Shown: positions 1 through 8,081 of the stretch, one piece after another | Position numbering within the stretch: position 1 is the first letter of the stretch | How the letters are laid out: each line of letters starts with the position of its first letter | Source: an uncultured bacterium | GTDB taxonomy: Bacteria; Actinomycetota; Coriobacteriia; Coriobacteriales; Coriobacteriaceae | Assembly: GCA_905214465.1 (NCBI GenBank) | Contig: CAJMMD010000001.1 | Coordinates: 124,001 to 188,000 of the forward strand | Length of the DNA: 64,000 bases | Direction of reading: 5' to 3' | The notes under the pieces: model-generated | The model's input: the letters and a program-made list of their open reading frames with translations, nothing else | Database searches by the model: none | What the model was told of the DNA's origin: nothing | Translations under genes and position numbers: made by a program

Positions 1-651
1 CTCGTGCTCGGCGCGCACGTAAGCCTTCACGGCGCGCACGGCGGTAAGGTCCTCTTGCACCACGCCGTTGAGGTGGTCCATCGAGGTCTGGAGTTGGCGG
101 TAGAGCGGGCTCACGCGCACGGTAATGATACCGAGCACGATGGCGAGCATCGGCAGAATGACGGCAAAGACCGCCGCGAGCTCGCGCGAGAGCGCAAAAG
201 CGTAGACGAGGCCCATGACCAGATTTACCGGCCCGCGCACCATGGGGCGGAAGCCGTTACCTACGGCGTTTTGAATCACGGTGATGTCGGTGGTCATGCG
301 AGTGACCAGCGAGCTGGCGTCGTAGTTGTCCAGATTGCCAAAAGCGAGCGTCTGGATCTTACGATACTCGGCCTCGCGCAGGTTAGCGCCCAGCCCCGAG
401 GCAACGCGGGCGGACGTGCGCGCATAGCCCAAGCCAAGCACCAGCGAACATGCGGCGCACACCAGCATATACGTGCCCTGCAACAGCATGTAGTTGATGT
501 CGCCCGCGGGCACGCCCACATCGATGATATTTGCCATGATGACCGGGATAAACAGCTCGAGCGCCGTCTCGGCAGTCACAAAGAGCACGCCGAGCATGGC
601 ATCGCGGCGGTATGCCCCCAGATAGGAAAACAAAATCTTGAGATTGCGCAC
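1..651 (-). CDS. ABC exporter, transmembrane half (partial, runs off the window start)
   Basis: The frame encodes the N-terminal 217 residues of an ABC exporter subunit with hydrophobic segments and the type-1 membrane domain pattern, including NMLDNYD-like coupling-helix sequence (LAFGNLDNYDASSLVTRM) and the loop ending VQEDLTAVRAVKAYVRAE. This is the six-helix domain that precedes an ATPase domain in MsbA/LmrA-type exporters; the ATPase part lies outside the window. The start is a GTG at 651, chosen because GGGGGATG lies about nine bases upstream and the ATG slightly further up is in another frame. The substrate cannot be told from the sequence. It is divergent from the MATE gene. Confidence 0.85.
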   Translation of the reverse strand, partial: MRNLKILFSYLGAYRRDAMLGVLFVTAETALELFIPVIMANIIDVGVPAGDINYMLLQGTYMLVCAACSLVLGLGYARTSARVASGLGANLREAEYRKIQTLAFGNLDNYDASSLVTRMTTDITVIQNAVGNGFRPMVRGPVNLVMGLVYAFALSRELAAVFAVILPMLAIVLGIITVRVSPLYRQLQTSMDHLNGVVQEDLTAVRAVKAYVRAEHE

Positions 652-839
652 GCAGGTTCATCCCCCATCAAACGTTGTTCGCAAACCCACGTATTATGGC
701 GCGCCGTGCGGCGGTGTCAAGTGTTCCGAAATCGATTTCTGCAAGGCTAGCGCAGGCGCCATGCTCACAGGGCGCACGTCCGTATTCAATTAGAAATGAA
801 CGCGAGCGTGACTTTTTCGCCCCACTGCCGACACAAACC

Positions 840-870
840 TTGACTCTACAATCGTTGTAGGGTTTTCACT
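840..870 (+). promoter_or_regulatory. MerR-type promoter with operator dyad in a long spacer
   Basis: TTGACT at 840-845 is followed by the dyad CTACAA-TCG-TTGTAG (846-860) and then by TTCACT at 865-870, a 19-base spacer. MerR-family activators bind dyads inside 19-20 base spacers. The second gene downstream (2314) is a MerR regulator, so autoregulation of the pump operon is the likely role. The -10 assignment is weak; TACACT at 870-875 is an alternative with a 24-base spacer. Confidence 0.6.
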
Positions 871-912
871 ACACTGGTACGTAAACGACCCAAGCCAGAA
901 AGTGCCCCGCCC

Positions 913-2259
913 ATGGAACATGACCTCACACGCGGCAATGTCCTCAAGACCATCGCGGTCTTTGCCCTGCCTTATATGCTCTCGTACTTTTTGCAGATGC
1001 TCTACGGCATGGCCGACCTGTACATGATGGGACAGTTTAGCGGCGCCGCCGGCATCACCGCCGTGGGCAATGGCGCGCAGACGCTCTATATCATTACCGT
1101 GACGCTCGTTGGCCTGGCCATGGGAACGACGGTCATCGTCGGCCACGCCGTGGGTTCGCGCCGCTTCGATCGCGCCGAGACCGCCATCGGTAACACCATC
1201 ACGCTGTTTATGGGCGTCTCGGTGGTGCTGGCCGCCATCTTGCTCGCGCTGTGCCCGCAAATTGTGGCGCTCATTGGCACGCCGGCCGAAGCAGTCGAAG
1301 GAACCGCCGCCTACCTGCGTATCTGCTTTATGGGCATTCCCTTTATTGCCGCGTACAACATCCTCTCGGCCATCTTTCGCGGGCTGGGCGATTCGCGCTC
1401 GCCTATGTACGTGATCGGCGTGGCATGCATCATTAACATCGCGCTCGACTTTCTGTTTATCGGCCACATGGGACTCGGCCCCGTGGGCGCGGCGCTCGGC
1501 ACAGTCATCGCGCAGACGGCGAGCGTGGCTCTCGCGCTCGTGTGGCTCAAGAGCCGCCGTACGCACATTCACCTCAAACGCAGCGACCTGCGCCCCCAGC
1601 CCGAGGTGCTCGGCAGCATTCTTAAGATCGGCGTGCCCGTGGCCGTGCAGGACGGCTGCATCCAGGTGGCGTTTATGTTCATCACCGTCATCGCCAACCA
1701 CCGAGGGCTCGTCGACGCCGCCGCCGTGGGCCTGGTCGAAAAGATGATCAGCTTTTTGTTCATTGTGCCGAGTTCCATGGGCGCTACCGTCAGCGCGCTC
1801 ACGGCGCAAAATGCCGGCGCGGGCAAGGGCGATCGCGCGCGTCAGGTACTCAAGGACGCCATGACCATCTCGGTGGTGTACGGCTGCCTGATCACGGTGC
1901 TGATGTGGCTGGTGGCGCCGGCGTTTATCGGCTTTTTTGCCAAGGACGCTGCAGTAGTCGCCGCCGGTACCGGCTATATGCGCAGCTATATTTTCGACGC
2001 AATCTTTGCCGGCATCCACATTTGCTTTAGTGGCTTTTTCGCCGCGTATGGCAAGAGCTACATCGGCTTTGCGCACAACGTGCTGGCCGTTGTGCTCATT
2101 CGCGTGCCCGGTGCATGGCTGCTGTCGAACGCCTATTCCGACACGCTGTTCCCCATGGGCATCGCCTCGCCGTGCGGGTCGATTCTGTCGGCGGTCATCT
2201 GCATGATTGCATTTACCGTGCTCAACCGCCGCGGAACTTTTGACAAGCTGGTGGCGTAG
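913..2259 (+). CDS. MATE family multidrug efflux transporter
   Basis: This 448-residue protein is hydrophobic throughout and has the two-fold repeat of the MatE family, about twelve membrane helices. The N-terminal half contains MADLYMMGQFSGAAGITAVG and the second half begins near residue 235 with GVPVAVQDGCIQVAFMF. MATE proteins export cationic drugs or metabolites in exchange for H+ or Na+ across the cytoplasmic membrane. It is followed after 54 bases by a MerR regulator on the same strand and preceded by a MerR-type promoter, so the pair is probably an inducible drug-resistance operon. The ribosome binding site before the ATG is poor. Substrate unknown. Confidence 0.9.
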   Translation: MEHDLTRGNVLKTIAVFALPYMLSYFLQMLYGMADLYMMGQFSGAAGITAVGNGAQTLYIITVTLVGLAMGTTVIVGHAVGSRRFDRAETAIGNTITLFMGVSVVLAAILLALCPQIVALIGTPAEAVEGTAAYLRICFMGIPFIAAYNILSAIFRGLGDSRSPMYVIGVACIINIALDFLFIGHMGLGPVGAALGTVIAQTASVALALVWLKSRRTHIHLKRSDLRPQPEVLGSILKIGVPVAVQDGCIQVAFMFITVIANHRGLVDAAAVGLVEKMISFLFIVPSSMGATVSALTAQNAGAGKGDRARQVLKDAMTISVVYGCLITVLMWLVAPAFIGFFAKDAAVVAAGTGYMRSYIFDAIFAGIHICFSGFFAAYGKSYIGFAHNVLAVVLIRVPGAWLLSNAYSDTLFPMGIASPCGSILSAVICMIAFTVLNRRGTFDKLVA

Positions 2260-2313
2260 CGAGGCGACGCAGGCCTAGCGCCTCTCCCCTGTTTTACCGA
2301 AAGGAGCGGTCCT

Positions 2314-3162
2314 GTGACCGACATGCCAAGCGAACACACCGAGGGCCTGCTCCGCATTGGCGAGGTGGCGCGCTTGCTCAATTTGAGCGTGGGCACACTG
2401 CGCCATTACGAACAGATGGGGCTATTGGAGCCGGCATATGTCGATCCGACGAGTGGGTACCGCTACTACGGATCCCGGCAGCTCTCCACCCTCAACACCA
2501 TCGGCAACCTGCGTGTTCTCGACTTGCCGTTGGCGCAAATTCGCGAGTTTGTCACTACGCGCGATGTGGATTTGATGCAACGGCAACTGACCAAGCAACA
2601 GGAGCTAATTGAGCACAAGCGGCGTGAGCTGGAGCGCATGTCGCGCAAGATTGACCAGCGGCTTGCCTTGCTTCATGGCGCTTTGAATGCCGATCTCGAC
2701 ACCATTAGCGAAACCGAGGAACCCGAACTTCGCTGCGCCACGCTGCACGAGCGCGTCAATCCCACCGACGCCTATTCGCTGGGATGGCATATCCGCCAGC
2801 TTCAGCAGGGGCAGCACGAAACCTTTGCCTATCTGGGCAATCTGGGTGTGGGCATCGCGCCCGAACGCCTGGCCGCCGGTGACTTTGATGGCTACGACGA
2901 GGTCTTTCTGCTGCTCGATGACACCGATGATTACTTGGGTGACGTTGAGACGCGACCTGCCGCGCACTGCCTGACCATAAGCTTCCGCGGCACGCACGGG
3001 CAAGCAGCCCCACGCTACGAGCAACTGCTGAGCTACATGCACGAACACAACCTGACGCCCGCCGGCCCCTCGCGCGAGATCGCCCTTATCGATGACATCA
3101 TCAGCGACGATCCAGAGACCTACGTGACGCAGATCACGGTGCCCGTTTCCCCAGCAAAGTAA
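2314..3162 (+). CDS. MerR family transcriptional regulator with effector-binding domain (BmrR/BltR type)
   Basis: The protein has 282 residues. Residues 10-80 form a MerR helix-turn-helix domain (LRIGEVARLLNLSVGTLRHYEQMG, split by the recognition helix), then a coiled coil (about 90-130, rich in Q, E, K and R) and a C-terminal domain of the length expected for a GyrI-like drug-binding domain. A GTG start at 2314 is used because AAAGGAG lies seven bases upstream. In this family ligand binding untwists an over-long promoter spacer and turns on a pump gene. The adjoining MATE gene and the dyad at 846-860 fit that role. The inducer is unknown. Confidence 0.9.
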   Translation: MTDMPSEHTEGLLRIGEVARLLNLSVGTLRHYEQMGLLEPAYVDPTSGYRYYGSRQLSTLNTIGNLRVLDLPLAQIREFVTTRDVDLMQRQLTKQQELIEHKRRELERMSRKIDQRLALLHGALNADLDTISETEEPELRCATLHERVNPTDAYSLGWHIRQLQQGQHETFAYLGNLGVGIAPERLAAGDFDGYDEVFLLLDDTDDYLGDVETRPAAHCLTISFRGTHGQAAPRYEQLLSYMHEHNLTPAGPSREIALIDDIISDDPETYVTQITVPVSPAK

Positions 3163-3200
3163 GAACCGCCCGGAAGGCATCGTGCTTCCGGGCGGTTCTT
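3161..3200. terminator. Bidirectional terminator between merR and ligA
   Basis: The arms AAGAACCGCCCGGAAG (3161-3176) and CTTCCGGGCGGTTCTT (3185-3200) pair perfectly around an 8-base loop. The outer A/T bases serve both strands, and the two flanking genes converge here. Confidence 0.85.
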
Positions 3201-3219
3201 CAATTTGGCTATCGATGCC

Positions 3220-5448
3220 TTACGCCTCTGGCACCTGACCAGTAGCCAAGATCTGCTCGAGCGCATCCTCGTCCAGTACGGGCACACCCAACTGCTCGGC
3301 CTTGGTGAGCTTGGAGCCCGCTTTGGGGCCGGCGACCAGATAGCTCGTCTTCTTTGACACGCTGCCCGAAACCTTGGCGCCGAGCACCTTGAGCGCCGCG
3401 CCCGCCTCGTCGCGCGTGCGGTTGACGAGCGTGCCGGTGAGCACGAAGGTCAGACCCGCAAGCGGCTGTGCGTCGGCGAGCTCGCCCGCCACGCCAGCTT
3501 CGGCCGCGGCTTGCGCATGAGCGGCGCCCAAGTCGACCTCGAGCGAAAGGCCCGCTTGGCGCAGACGTTCCAGCACGGCAAGGTTCTCGGGCACGGCCAG
3601 GAACTGCTTGACGCTCGCCGCAATCTTGGGACCGATACCCTCACACTCGGCGATGTCCTCTTCGCTCGCCAAGATGAGCTTGTCGATCGACAGGAATCGC
3701 TCGGCGATGACCTCGCCCACGCTCTTGCCCACATGGCGGATGCCCAGGGCAAACAGCACGCGACCGAGCGGCTGGCTCTTGGACTTATTGAGCTCGGCGA
3801 TGATTTTCTCGGCCGTCTTGAGACCCACCGGGATGGGGTCGCCCTTCTTGACGCCCTTTTTGCTGTTGGAGCTGGCATAGGTGCGTCCCGTGTCCAGGCC
3901 TGCGATGTCGTCGACCGTGAGCTGGTAGAAGTCTGCGACATCGTGGATCAGGCCGGCGGCGATCATCTTGTCGACGATCTCGTCGCCCAGGCCGTCGACG
4001 TCCATGCAGCCGCGGCTCACCCAATGGAGCAGACGCTCCTTGAGCTGTGCGGGGCAGTCGATCGATACGCAGCGGTAGGCCACCTCGCCATCCTCGTGGA
4101 CCACGGGGCCGCCGCACACGGGACAGACCTCGGGCATCTGCCAGTCAACGCTGTCGGCCGGGCGCTTGTCGAGCACGGGGCCCACGACCTCAGGGATTAC
4201 GTCGCCCGCCTTGTGCACGATGATGGTGTCACCCTCGCGCACGTTTTTGCGGCGGATCTCGTCGATGTTGTGCAGCGTGGCGCGCGCGATAGTGGAGCCG
4301 GCAACCGTCACCGGGTCGAACTCGGCGACCGGCGTGAGCACACCGGTGCGGCCCACCTGGATGCGAATCTCGCGCAGGACGGTCTGCTTTTCCTCGGGCG
4401 GGAACTTAAAGGCGATGGCCCAGCGCGGTGCGCGAGCGGTAAAGCCCAGGTCGAGCTGCTGCTGGAAGCTGTCGACCTTTACGACCACGCCGTCGATGTC
4501 GTAGTCCAAGTCGCCGCGATGCTCGAGGGCCTGGGCGCAGAACTCGTGGACCTCGGCCGGCGTGGCGCAGCGGGCCACGTTGGGGTTGACGCTAAAACCG
4601 GCGCTGCGCAGCCAGTCGAGAAATTCGCGCTGGCTGTGGACGTGCAGCGGATCGGTATCGGCGATGGCGTAGATAAAGGTGGCAAGATCGCGGCGCGCCG
4701 TGACCTTGGGGTCTTTTTGGCGCAGGGATCCTGCAGCAGCGTTGCGCGGGTTGGCAAAGGGGTCGCGGCCCTCGGCATCGGCCTCTTCGTTTAGACGGAC
4801 AAAGCTGCCCTTGGGCATGTAGACCTCACCACGCACTTCGATGGTACGCTCGCGATCGGCGCCCATGTGGGCGAGCGCCGGCTCGGACAGGTGCATGGGC
4901 ACATCCTTGATGGTACGCACGTTAAGCGACACGTCCTCGCCCGTGGTGCCGTCGCCGCGCGTGGCGGCGCGTACGAAGGTGCCGTTTTGGTAGGTAAGCG
5001 CGACGCCCAAGCCGTCGATCTTAAGCTCGCAGGTATAGGTGACGCTGCCGGCACCGAGCGCATCCTCGGCGCGCTGGAGCCACGCGTCAAGTTCGTCCAG
5101 ATCCATAGCATCGTCCATGGAATACATGCGCGCCATATGTGTGACCGGTGTAAACTGCTCGCTCACGTAGCCGCCCACGCGCTGGGTATAGCTGTCGGGC
5201 GTCACCAGGTCGGGGTAGGTCGCCTCGATCTGCTGCAGCTCAACGAGCATTTTGTCGAAGGCGGCGTCCGTGATCTCGGGCGCATCGAGCATGTAGTAGC
5301 GGTACGCGTGGTAATCGAGCTCGTGGCGCAGCTCGGCCGCGCGCGCGGCGGCCTGGGCATGGGCGTCGGCCGGCGCAGCGGCATCCGCGCCCGCGGGCGT
5401 TTCGGTATCGATGTCCACGCCGTCACCAAACAGGCTCGATTGCTCCAT
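3220..5448 (-). CDS. ligA: NAD-dependent DNA ligase
   Basis: The 742-residue protein has the full bacterial LigA layout: an N-terminal NAD-binding segment ending in LDAPEITDAAFD, the adenylation domain with the active lysine in CELKIDGLGVAL, the OB-fold, a four-cysteine zinc finger (CPVCGG then CVSIDCPAQ), helix-hairpin-helix repeats (EGIGPKIAASV) and a C-terminal BRCT domain (LTFVLTGTLVNRTRDE). It seals nicks in replication and repair using NAD. It is about 70 residues longer than usual, partly because of an alanine- and aspartate-rich N-terminal extension of about 35 residues. GAAGGAG lies upstream of the ATG. Confidence 0.97.
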   Translation of the reverse strand: MEQSSLFGDGVDIDTETPAGADAAAPADAHAQAAARAAELRHELDYHAYRYYMLDAPEITDAAFDKMLVELQQIEATYPDLVTPDSYTQRVGGYVSEQFTPVTHMARMYSMDDAMDLDELDAWLQRAEDALGAGSVTYTCELKIDGLGVALTYQNGTFVRAATRGDGTTGEDVSLNVRTIKDVPMHLSEPALAHMGADRERTIEVRGEVYMPKGSFVRLNEEADAEGRDPFANPRNAAAGSLRQKDPKVTARRDLATFIYAIADTDPLHVHSQREFLDWLRSAGFSVNPNVARCATPAEVHEFCAQALEHRGDLDYDIDGVVVKVDSFQQQLDLGFTARAPRWAIAFKFPPEEKQTVLREIRIQVGRTGVLTPVAEFDPVTVAGSTIARATLHNIDEIRRKNVREGDTIIVHKAGDVIPEVVGPVLDKRPADSVDWQMPEVCPVCGGPVVHEDGEVAYRCVSIDCPAQLKERLLHWVSRGCMDVDGLGDEIVDKMIAAGLIHDVADFYQLTVDDIAGLDTGRTYASSNSKKGVKKGDPIPVGLKTAEKIIAELNKSKSQPLGRVLFALGIRHVGKSVGEVIAERFLSIDKLILASEEDIAECEGIGPKIAASVKQFLAVPENLAVLERLRQAGLSLEVDLGAAHAQAAAEAGVAGELADAQPLAGLTFVLTGTLVNRTRDEAGAALKVLGAKVSGSVSKKTSYLVAGPKAGSKLTKAEQLGVPVLDEDALEQILATGQVPEA

Positions 5449-5633
5449 AGCGGCACTCCTTCGCTCGATTTCAAACGGATACTAGAGTACCACCGGTCAC
5501 CATGGCGCCGAATAGCGGTCTCAAACCGCACTGAATCGGCAGCCGCCGAACCGGGATGGATCGCGCGATCAAACCATGCCCTTGCCATTTCCAAATGATT
5601 CGTTTTCCTCTGTCCCAACGGATCAATAGGAAA

Positions 5634-5674
5634 AGAGGGGGCTGTCCCGCGTTGGCGGAACAGCCCCCCCCTCT
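5634..5674 (-). terminator. Terminator after the HtrA gene
   Basis: AGAGGGGGCTGTCCCGC pairs with the GC-rich arm ending at 5674. Read on the minus strand it is followed by TTTTCC, and it sits just beyond the stop of the protease gene. Confidence 0.8.
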
Positions 5675-5699
5675 GGCTCGATATGTGCGAAACGGCTCG

Positions 5700-7160
5700 T
5701 TAGAAACCCTGACCGTTGCCCTGACCCTGGCCCTGCTGGCCAAGCAGCTCCTCCAGATACTGGCGCAGCTGCTCGTCGGTAATACCGCCGTTGCCGGTAT
5801 CGGTCGCGCTGTCGTTCTGCTGCTGGTTCTGCAGCTCCTCGTCGGAGCCCAGCTCGACCGTGATCTTCTTCTCTTCCTTGCCGCGCATGAGCGTGATCTC
5901 GACCTTCTCGCCCACCTCGTGGCTGCGCAGCGCGATGATCAGACCATCGGCGCTCGAAATCTCATCGTCGCCCAGCTTGGTGATGACGTCGCCCTCCTGG
6001 ATGCCGGCCTTGGCGGCGGGACCGTCCTCGACGACGCTCGCCACGTACGCGCCGCTATCGGTGCTCAACTTGTTGGTGCGGGCGTTGAGCGCGTTGACGC
6101 TCGAAAGCGTAGCTCCCAGGTACGGGTGCACCGGCGTCTTACCGTCGATAATCTGGTCGGCAATGTTCTTGGCGTAGTTAACGGGAATAGCAAAGCCCAC
6201 GCCCGAGCTGGAGCCCGAATAGCTCTCGATGAGCGAGTTGATACCCACAAGCTCGCCGTTATCGTTAACGAGCGCGCCGCCGGAGTTGCCCGGGTTGATG
6301 GCGGCATCGGTCTGGATCATGTTGGCATAGATGGTGTTACCGTTGGTAGAGCTCATGGCCGTGGAGCGATACAGCGCCGACACAATGCCCGTGGAGACAG
6401 ACTGCTCGTTGCCGAACGGCGAGCCGATCGCCATGACCCACTCGCCCACGTTGAGCTTGGAGGAGTCACCGATCTCGATCGGCGTGAGCTTGGAGGCGTC
6501 GGCGTCCTTGAGCTTGATGACGGCCAGGTCGCTCGAGGCATCGTTGCCCACGAACTCGGCCTCGTAGGTGGTGCCGTCATCCATGGTAACCACGTACTGG
6601 TCATAGCCATCGACCACGTGGTTGTTGGTGAGGATATGGCCCTCGGTATCGAGCACCACGCCCGAACCGACGCTGCCCGAGTTGTCCGACTCGTCGGCAG
6701 ACTGCGAAAGCGAGCCATTCTGGCTGCCGCTCGAAGTGGCGGTGATGGAAACCACGGAGGGCAGGGCCTTGGCAGAAACGGCCTCGGCCAGCGTGGTGTC
6801 CTCGGAATCAATCGTAATCTTTTGCGTCGATGAACCCGAAGCACCCGCCGTCACGGCATTCTTGCCGCCACCGATATTGAGCGTGCCACTCATAATGAGC
6901 GCGATGACCAGCAGGGCTCCGCAGGCGCAGCCGGCGAGCGCCGTAATAAAGATCGGCAGCTTTTTGGTCTTGGTCTTGACCACTGTGTGCTTGTTTACAA
7001 CCTGTTGGCCGCCCAGCGGCTTGCCGGTCTGCGTGTCGTATGCCTGCACGTAGGGAATGTTGCTGTCGGCAGGCGTCGACTCCACCTGCACACGCGGCTG
7101 CTGCTGGGTCTCGCCGGCGTTGCCCGCATCCTGGGGACGCTGGGAATCGTTCTCGCTCAT
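5700..7160 (-). CDS. HtrA/DegP-like membrane-anchored S1C serine protease with PDZ domain
   Basis: This 486-residue protein has a polar Q/P-rich N-terminal tail, one membrane helix at about residues 75-100, then a trypsin-like domain with the triad in TNNHVVDGY (His), SSDLAVIKL (Asp) and GNSGGALVN (Ser). A PDZ domain follows (GAYVASVVEDGPAAKAGI) and a low-complexity Q/G tail ends it. Such proteases degrade or refold damaged proteins outside the membrane. The start is MSENDSQR at 7160, preceded by GAAAGGA; an upstream extension has no ribosome binding site and covers a hairpin. It is probably a single-gene unit with a 5-prime hairpin at 7190-7213. Confidence 0.93.
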   Translation of the reverse strand: MSENDSQRPQDAGNAGETQQQPRVQVESTPADSNIPYVQAYDTQTGKPLGGQQVVNKHTVVKTKTKKLPIFITALAGCACGALLVIALIMSGTLNIGGGKNAVTAGASGSSTQKITIDSEDTTLAEAVSAKALPSVVSITATSSGSQNGSLSQSADESDNSGSVGSGVVLDTEGHILTNNHVVDGYDQYVVTMDDGTTYEAEFVGNDASSDLAVIKLKDADASKLTPIEIGDSSKLNVGEWVMAIGSPFGNEQSVSTGIVSALYRSTAMSSTNGNTIYANMIQTDAAINPGNSGGALVNDNGELVGINSLIESYSGSSSGVGFAIPVNYAKNIADQIIDGKTPVHPYLGATLSSVNALNARTNKLSTDSGAYVASVVEDGPAAKAGIQEGDVITKLGDDEISSADGLIIALRSHEVGEKVEITLMRGKEEKKITVELGSDEELQNQQQNDSATDTGNGGITDEQLRQYLEELLGQQGQGQGNGQGF

Positions 7161-7189
7161 GGCTGCGATCCTTTCGTCAAATAACCAAA

Positions 7190-7213
7190 GGCCCGCCAAA
7201 CACGTGGCGGGCC
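7190..7213 (-). terminator. Hairpin between the glnA-glnR unit and htrA
   Basis: GGCCCGCC (7190-7197) pairs with GGCGGGCC (7206-7213). On the minus strand it is followed by TTTGGTTATTT, so it may end transcription from the glnA unit, or act as an attenuator in the htrA leader, since only 29 bases separate it from the start codon. Confidence 0.55.
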
Positions 7214-7331
7214 ATCGTTGTTCACGTTGAGTTGTACCCCAATATGCGGGCGCAAGTGTATGAGAACGCAATCTTTTAGGAAGGCTTAAGTTCTGTTGCA
7301 GATTCGAGAGGAACCCGCATCTGCGTCAAAA

Positions 7332-7364
7332 CCATCACAAAGGTGCCTGTCCCCTTTGTGGTGG
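7332..7364. repeat. Small palindromic repeat with core GCCTGTCCCC (copy 1)
   Basis: CACAAAGG and CCTTTGTG pair around a loop holding TGCCTGTCC, right after the stop of the GlnR-like gene. A second element with the same GCCTGTCCCC core lies at 49342-49376. Its position suggests a transcript-end hairpin; its form recalls REP-type palindromes. Confidence 0.5.
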
Positions 7365-7368
7365 AAAT

Positions 7369-8031
7369 CTAGTCCTTAAACAGATAGCCCACGCCGCGGA
7401 CGGTGGTGATGTGCGCCGCGATCTGCGGGCCCACCTTGGAGCGGATGCGTCGAATGTGCACGTCGACGGTGCGCGTGCCGCCGCAGTACTCAAAGCCCCA
7501 CACGCGGTGCAGCAGCACCTCGCGGCTGTAGGCGCGGTTGGGGTGCGTCGCCAAAAAGCTCAGCAGTGAGTACTCCATCAGCGTCAGGTCGATGGGCTCG
7601 TTATCGAGCGTCACCTGGTAGGTAGCCAGGTTAATCTCGAGGTTATCGATATTGAGCACATCGTCGGCGGTAACGGTCTCCTCCTCGCCCATCAGGCGCT
7701 GCGCGCGAGCCTTGAGCTCGTTGGGCGTCGCCGTGGGGCATACAAAGTCGGCATGCGCGTGATTGGGCAGGCGCAAGGTACCGAGTGCCTCGTCGTCGAC
7801 GATCACCAGCATGGGGACGCCGCCGCGATCGTCAAGCCACTTGGCAATCTGATCGATGCGGTCGCTGCGGATGCCATCTGAATCGAGAATCAGCAGGTCA
7901 AAGTCGTGCGCCGCAGTTGGCGAATCGGGAGTTGCCAGGCTCACCTCGACACCCAGGGTAGTCGTCAAGCTGCGGGCAAACTCGTGGAAGCGCGTCGTGC
8001 GCGCCATGAATAGGGCACTCTTTTCGGACAT
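7369..8031 (-). CDS. OmpR-type regulator with atypical receiver, GlnR-like
   Basis: The 220-residue protein has a receiver-like domain (residues 1-110) and a C-terminal winged helix (125-220) with EYSLLSFLATHPNRAYSREV and GGTRTVDVHIRRIRSKVGP, which is very close to actinobacterial GlnR. The receiver lacks the N-terminal acidic pair that normally binds Mg2+, as in GlnR, which works without a kinase. It lies directly behind glnA with 50 bases between, and GlnR controls glnA in other actinobacteria. There is no sensor kinase nearby. The start MSEKSALF at 8031 has TTGGAGG upstream. Assignment to GlnR rests on the winged helix and the neighbour; a generic orphan regulator is the alternative. Confidence 0.75.
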   Translation of the reverse strand: MSEKSALFMARTTRFHEFARSLTTTLGVEVSLATPDSPTAAHDFDLLILDSDGIRSDRIDQIAKWLDDRGGVPMLVIVDDEALGTLRLPNHAHADFVCPTATPNELKARAQRLMGEEETVTADDVLNIDNLEINLATYQVTLDNEPIDLTLMEYSLLSFLATHPNRAYSREVLLHRVWGFEYCGGTRTVDVHIRRIRSKVGPQIAAHITTVRGVGYLFKD

Positions 8032-8081
8032 ATCGGCCTCCAAAGAAATGAGCTCAATCGTACTGGAACAAGCCAGCGCGA

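Noticed and set aside
4..750. Long plus-strand open frame opposite the ABC transporter
   Set aside because: Histidine- and alanine-rich product with no family resemblance; it mirrors the codon bias of the true minus-strand gene.
790..2076. 428-codon minus-strand frame opposite the MATE gene
   Set aside because: His/Asp/Arg-rich shadow product, no ribosome binding site, and it overlaps a clear MATE transporter.
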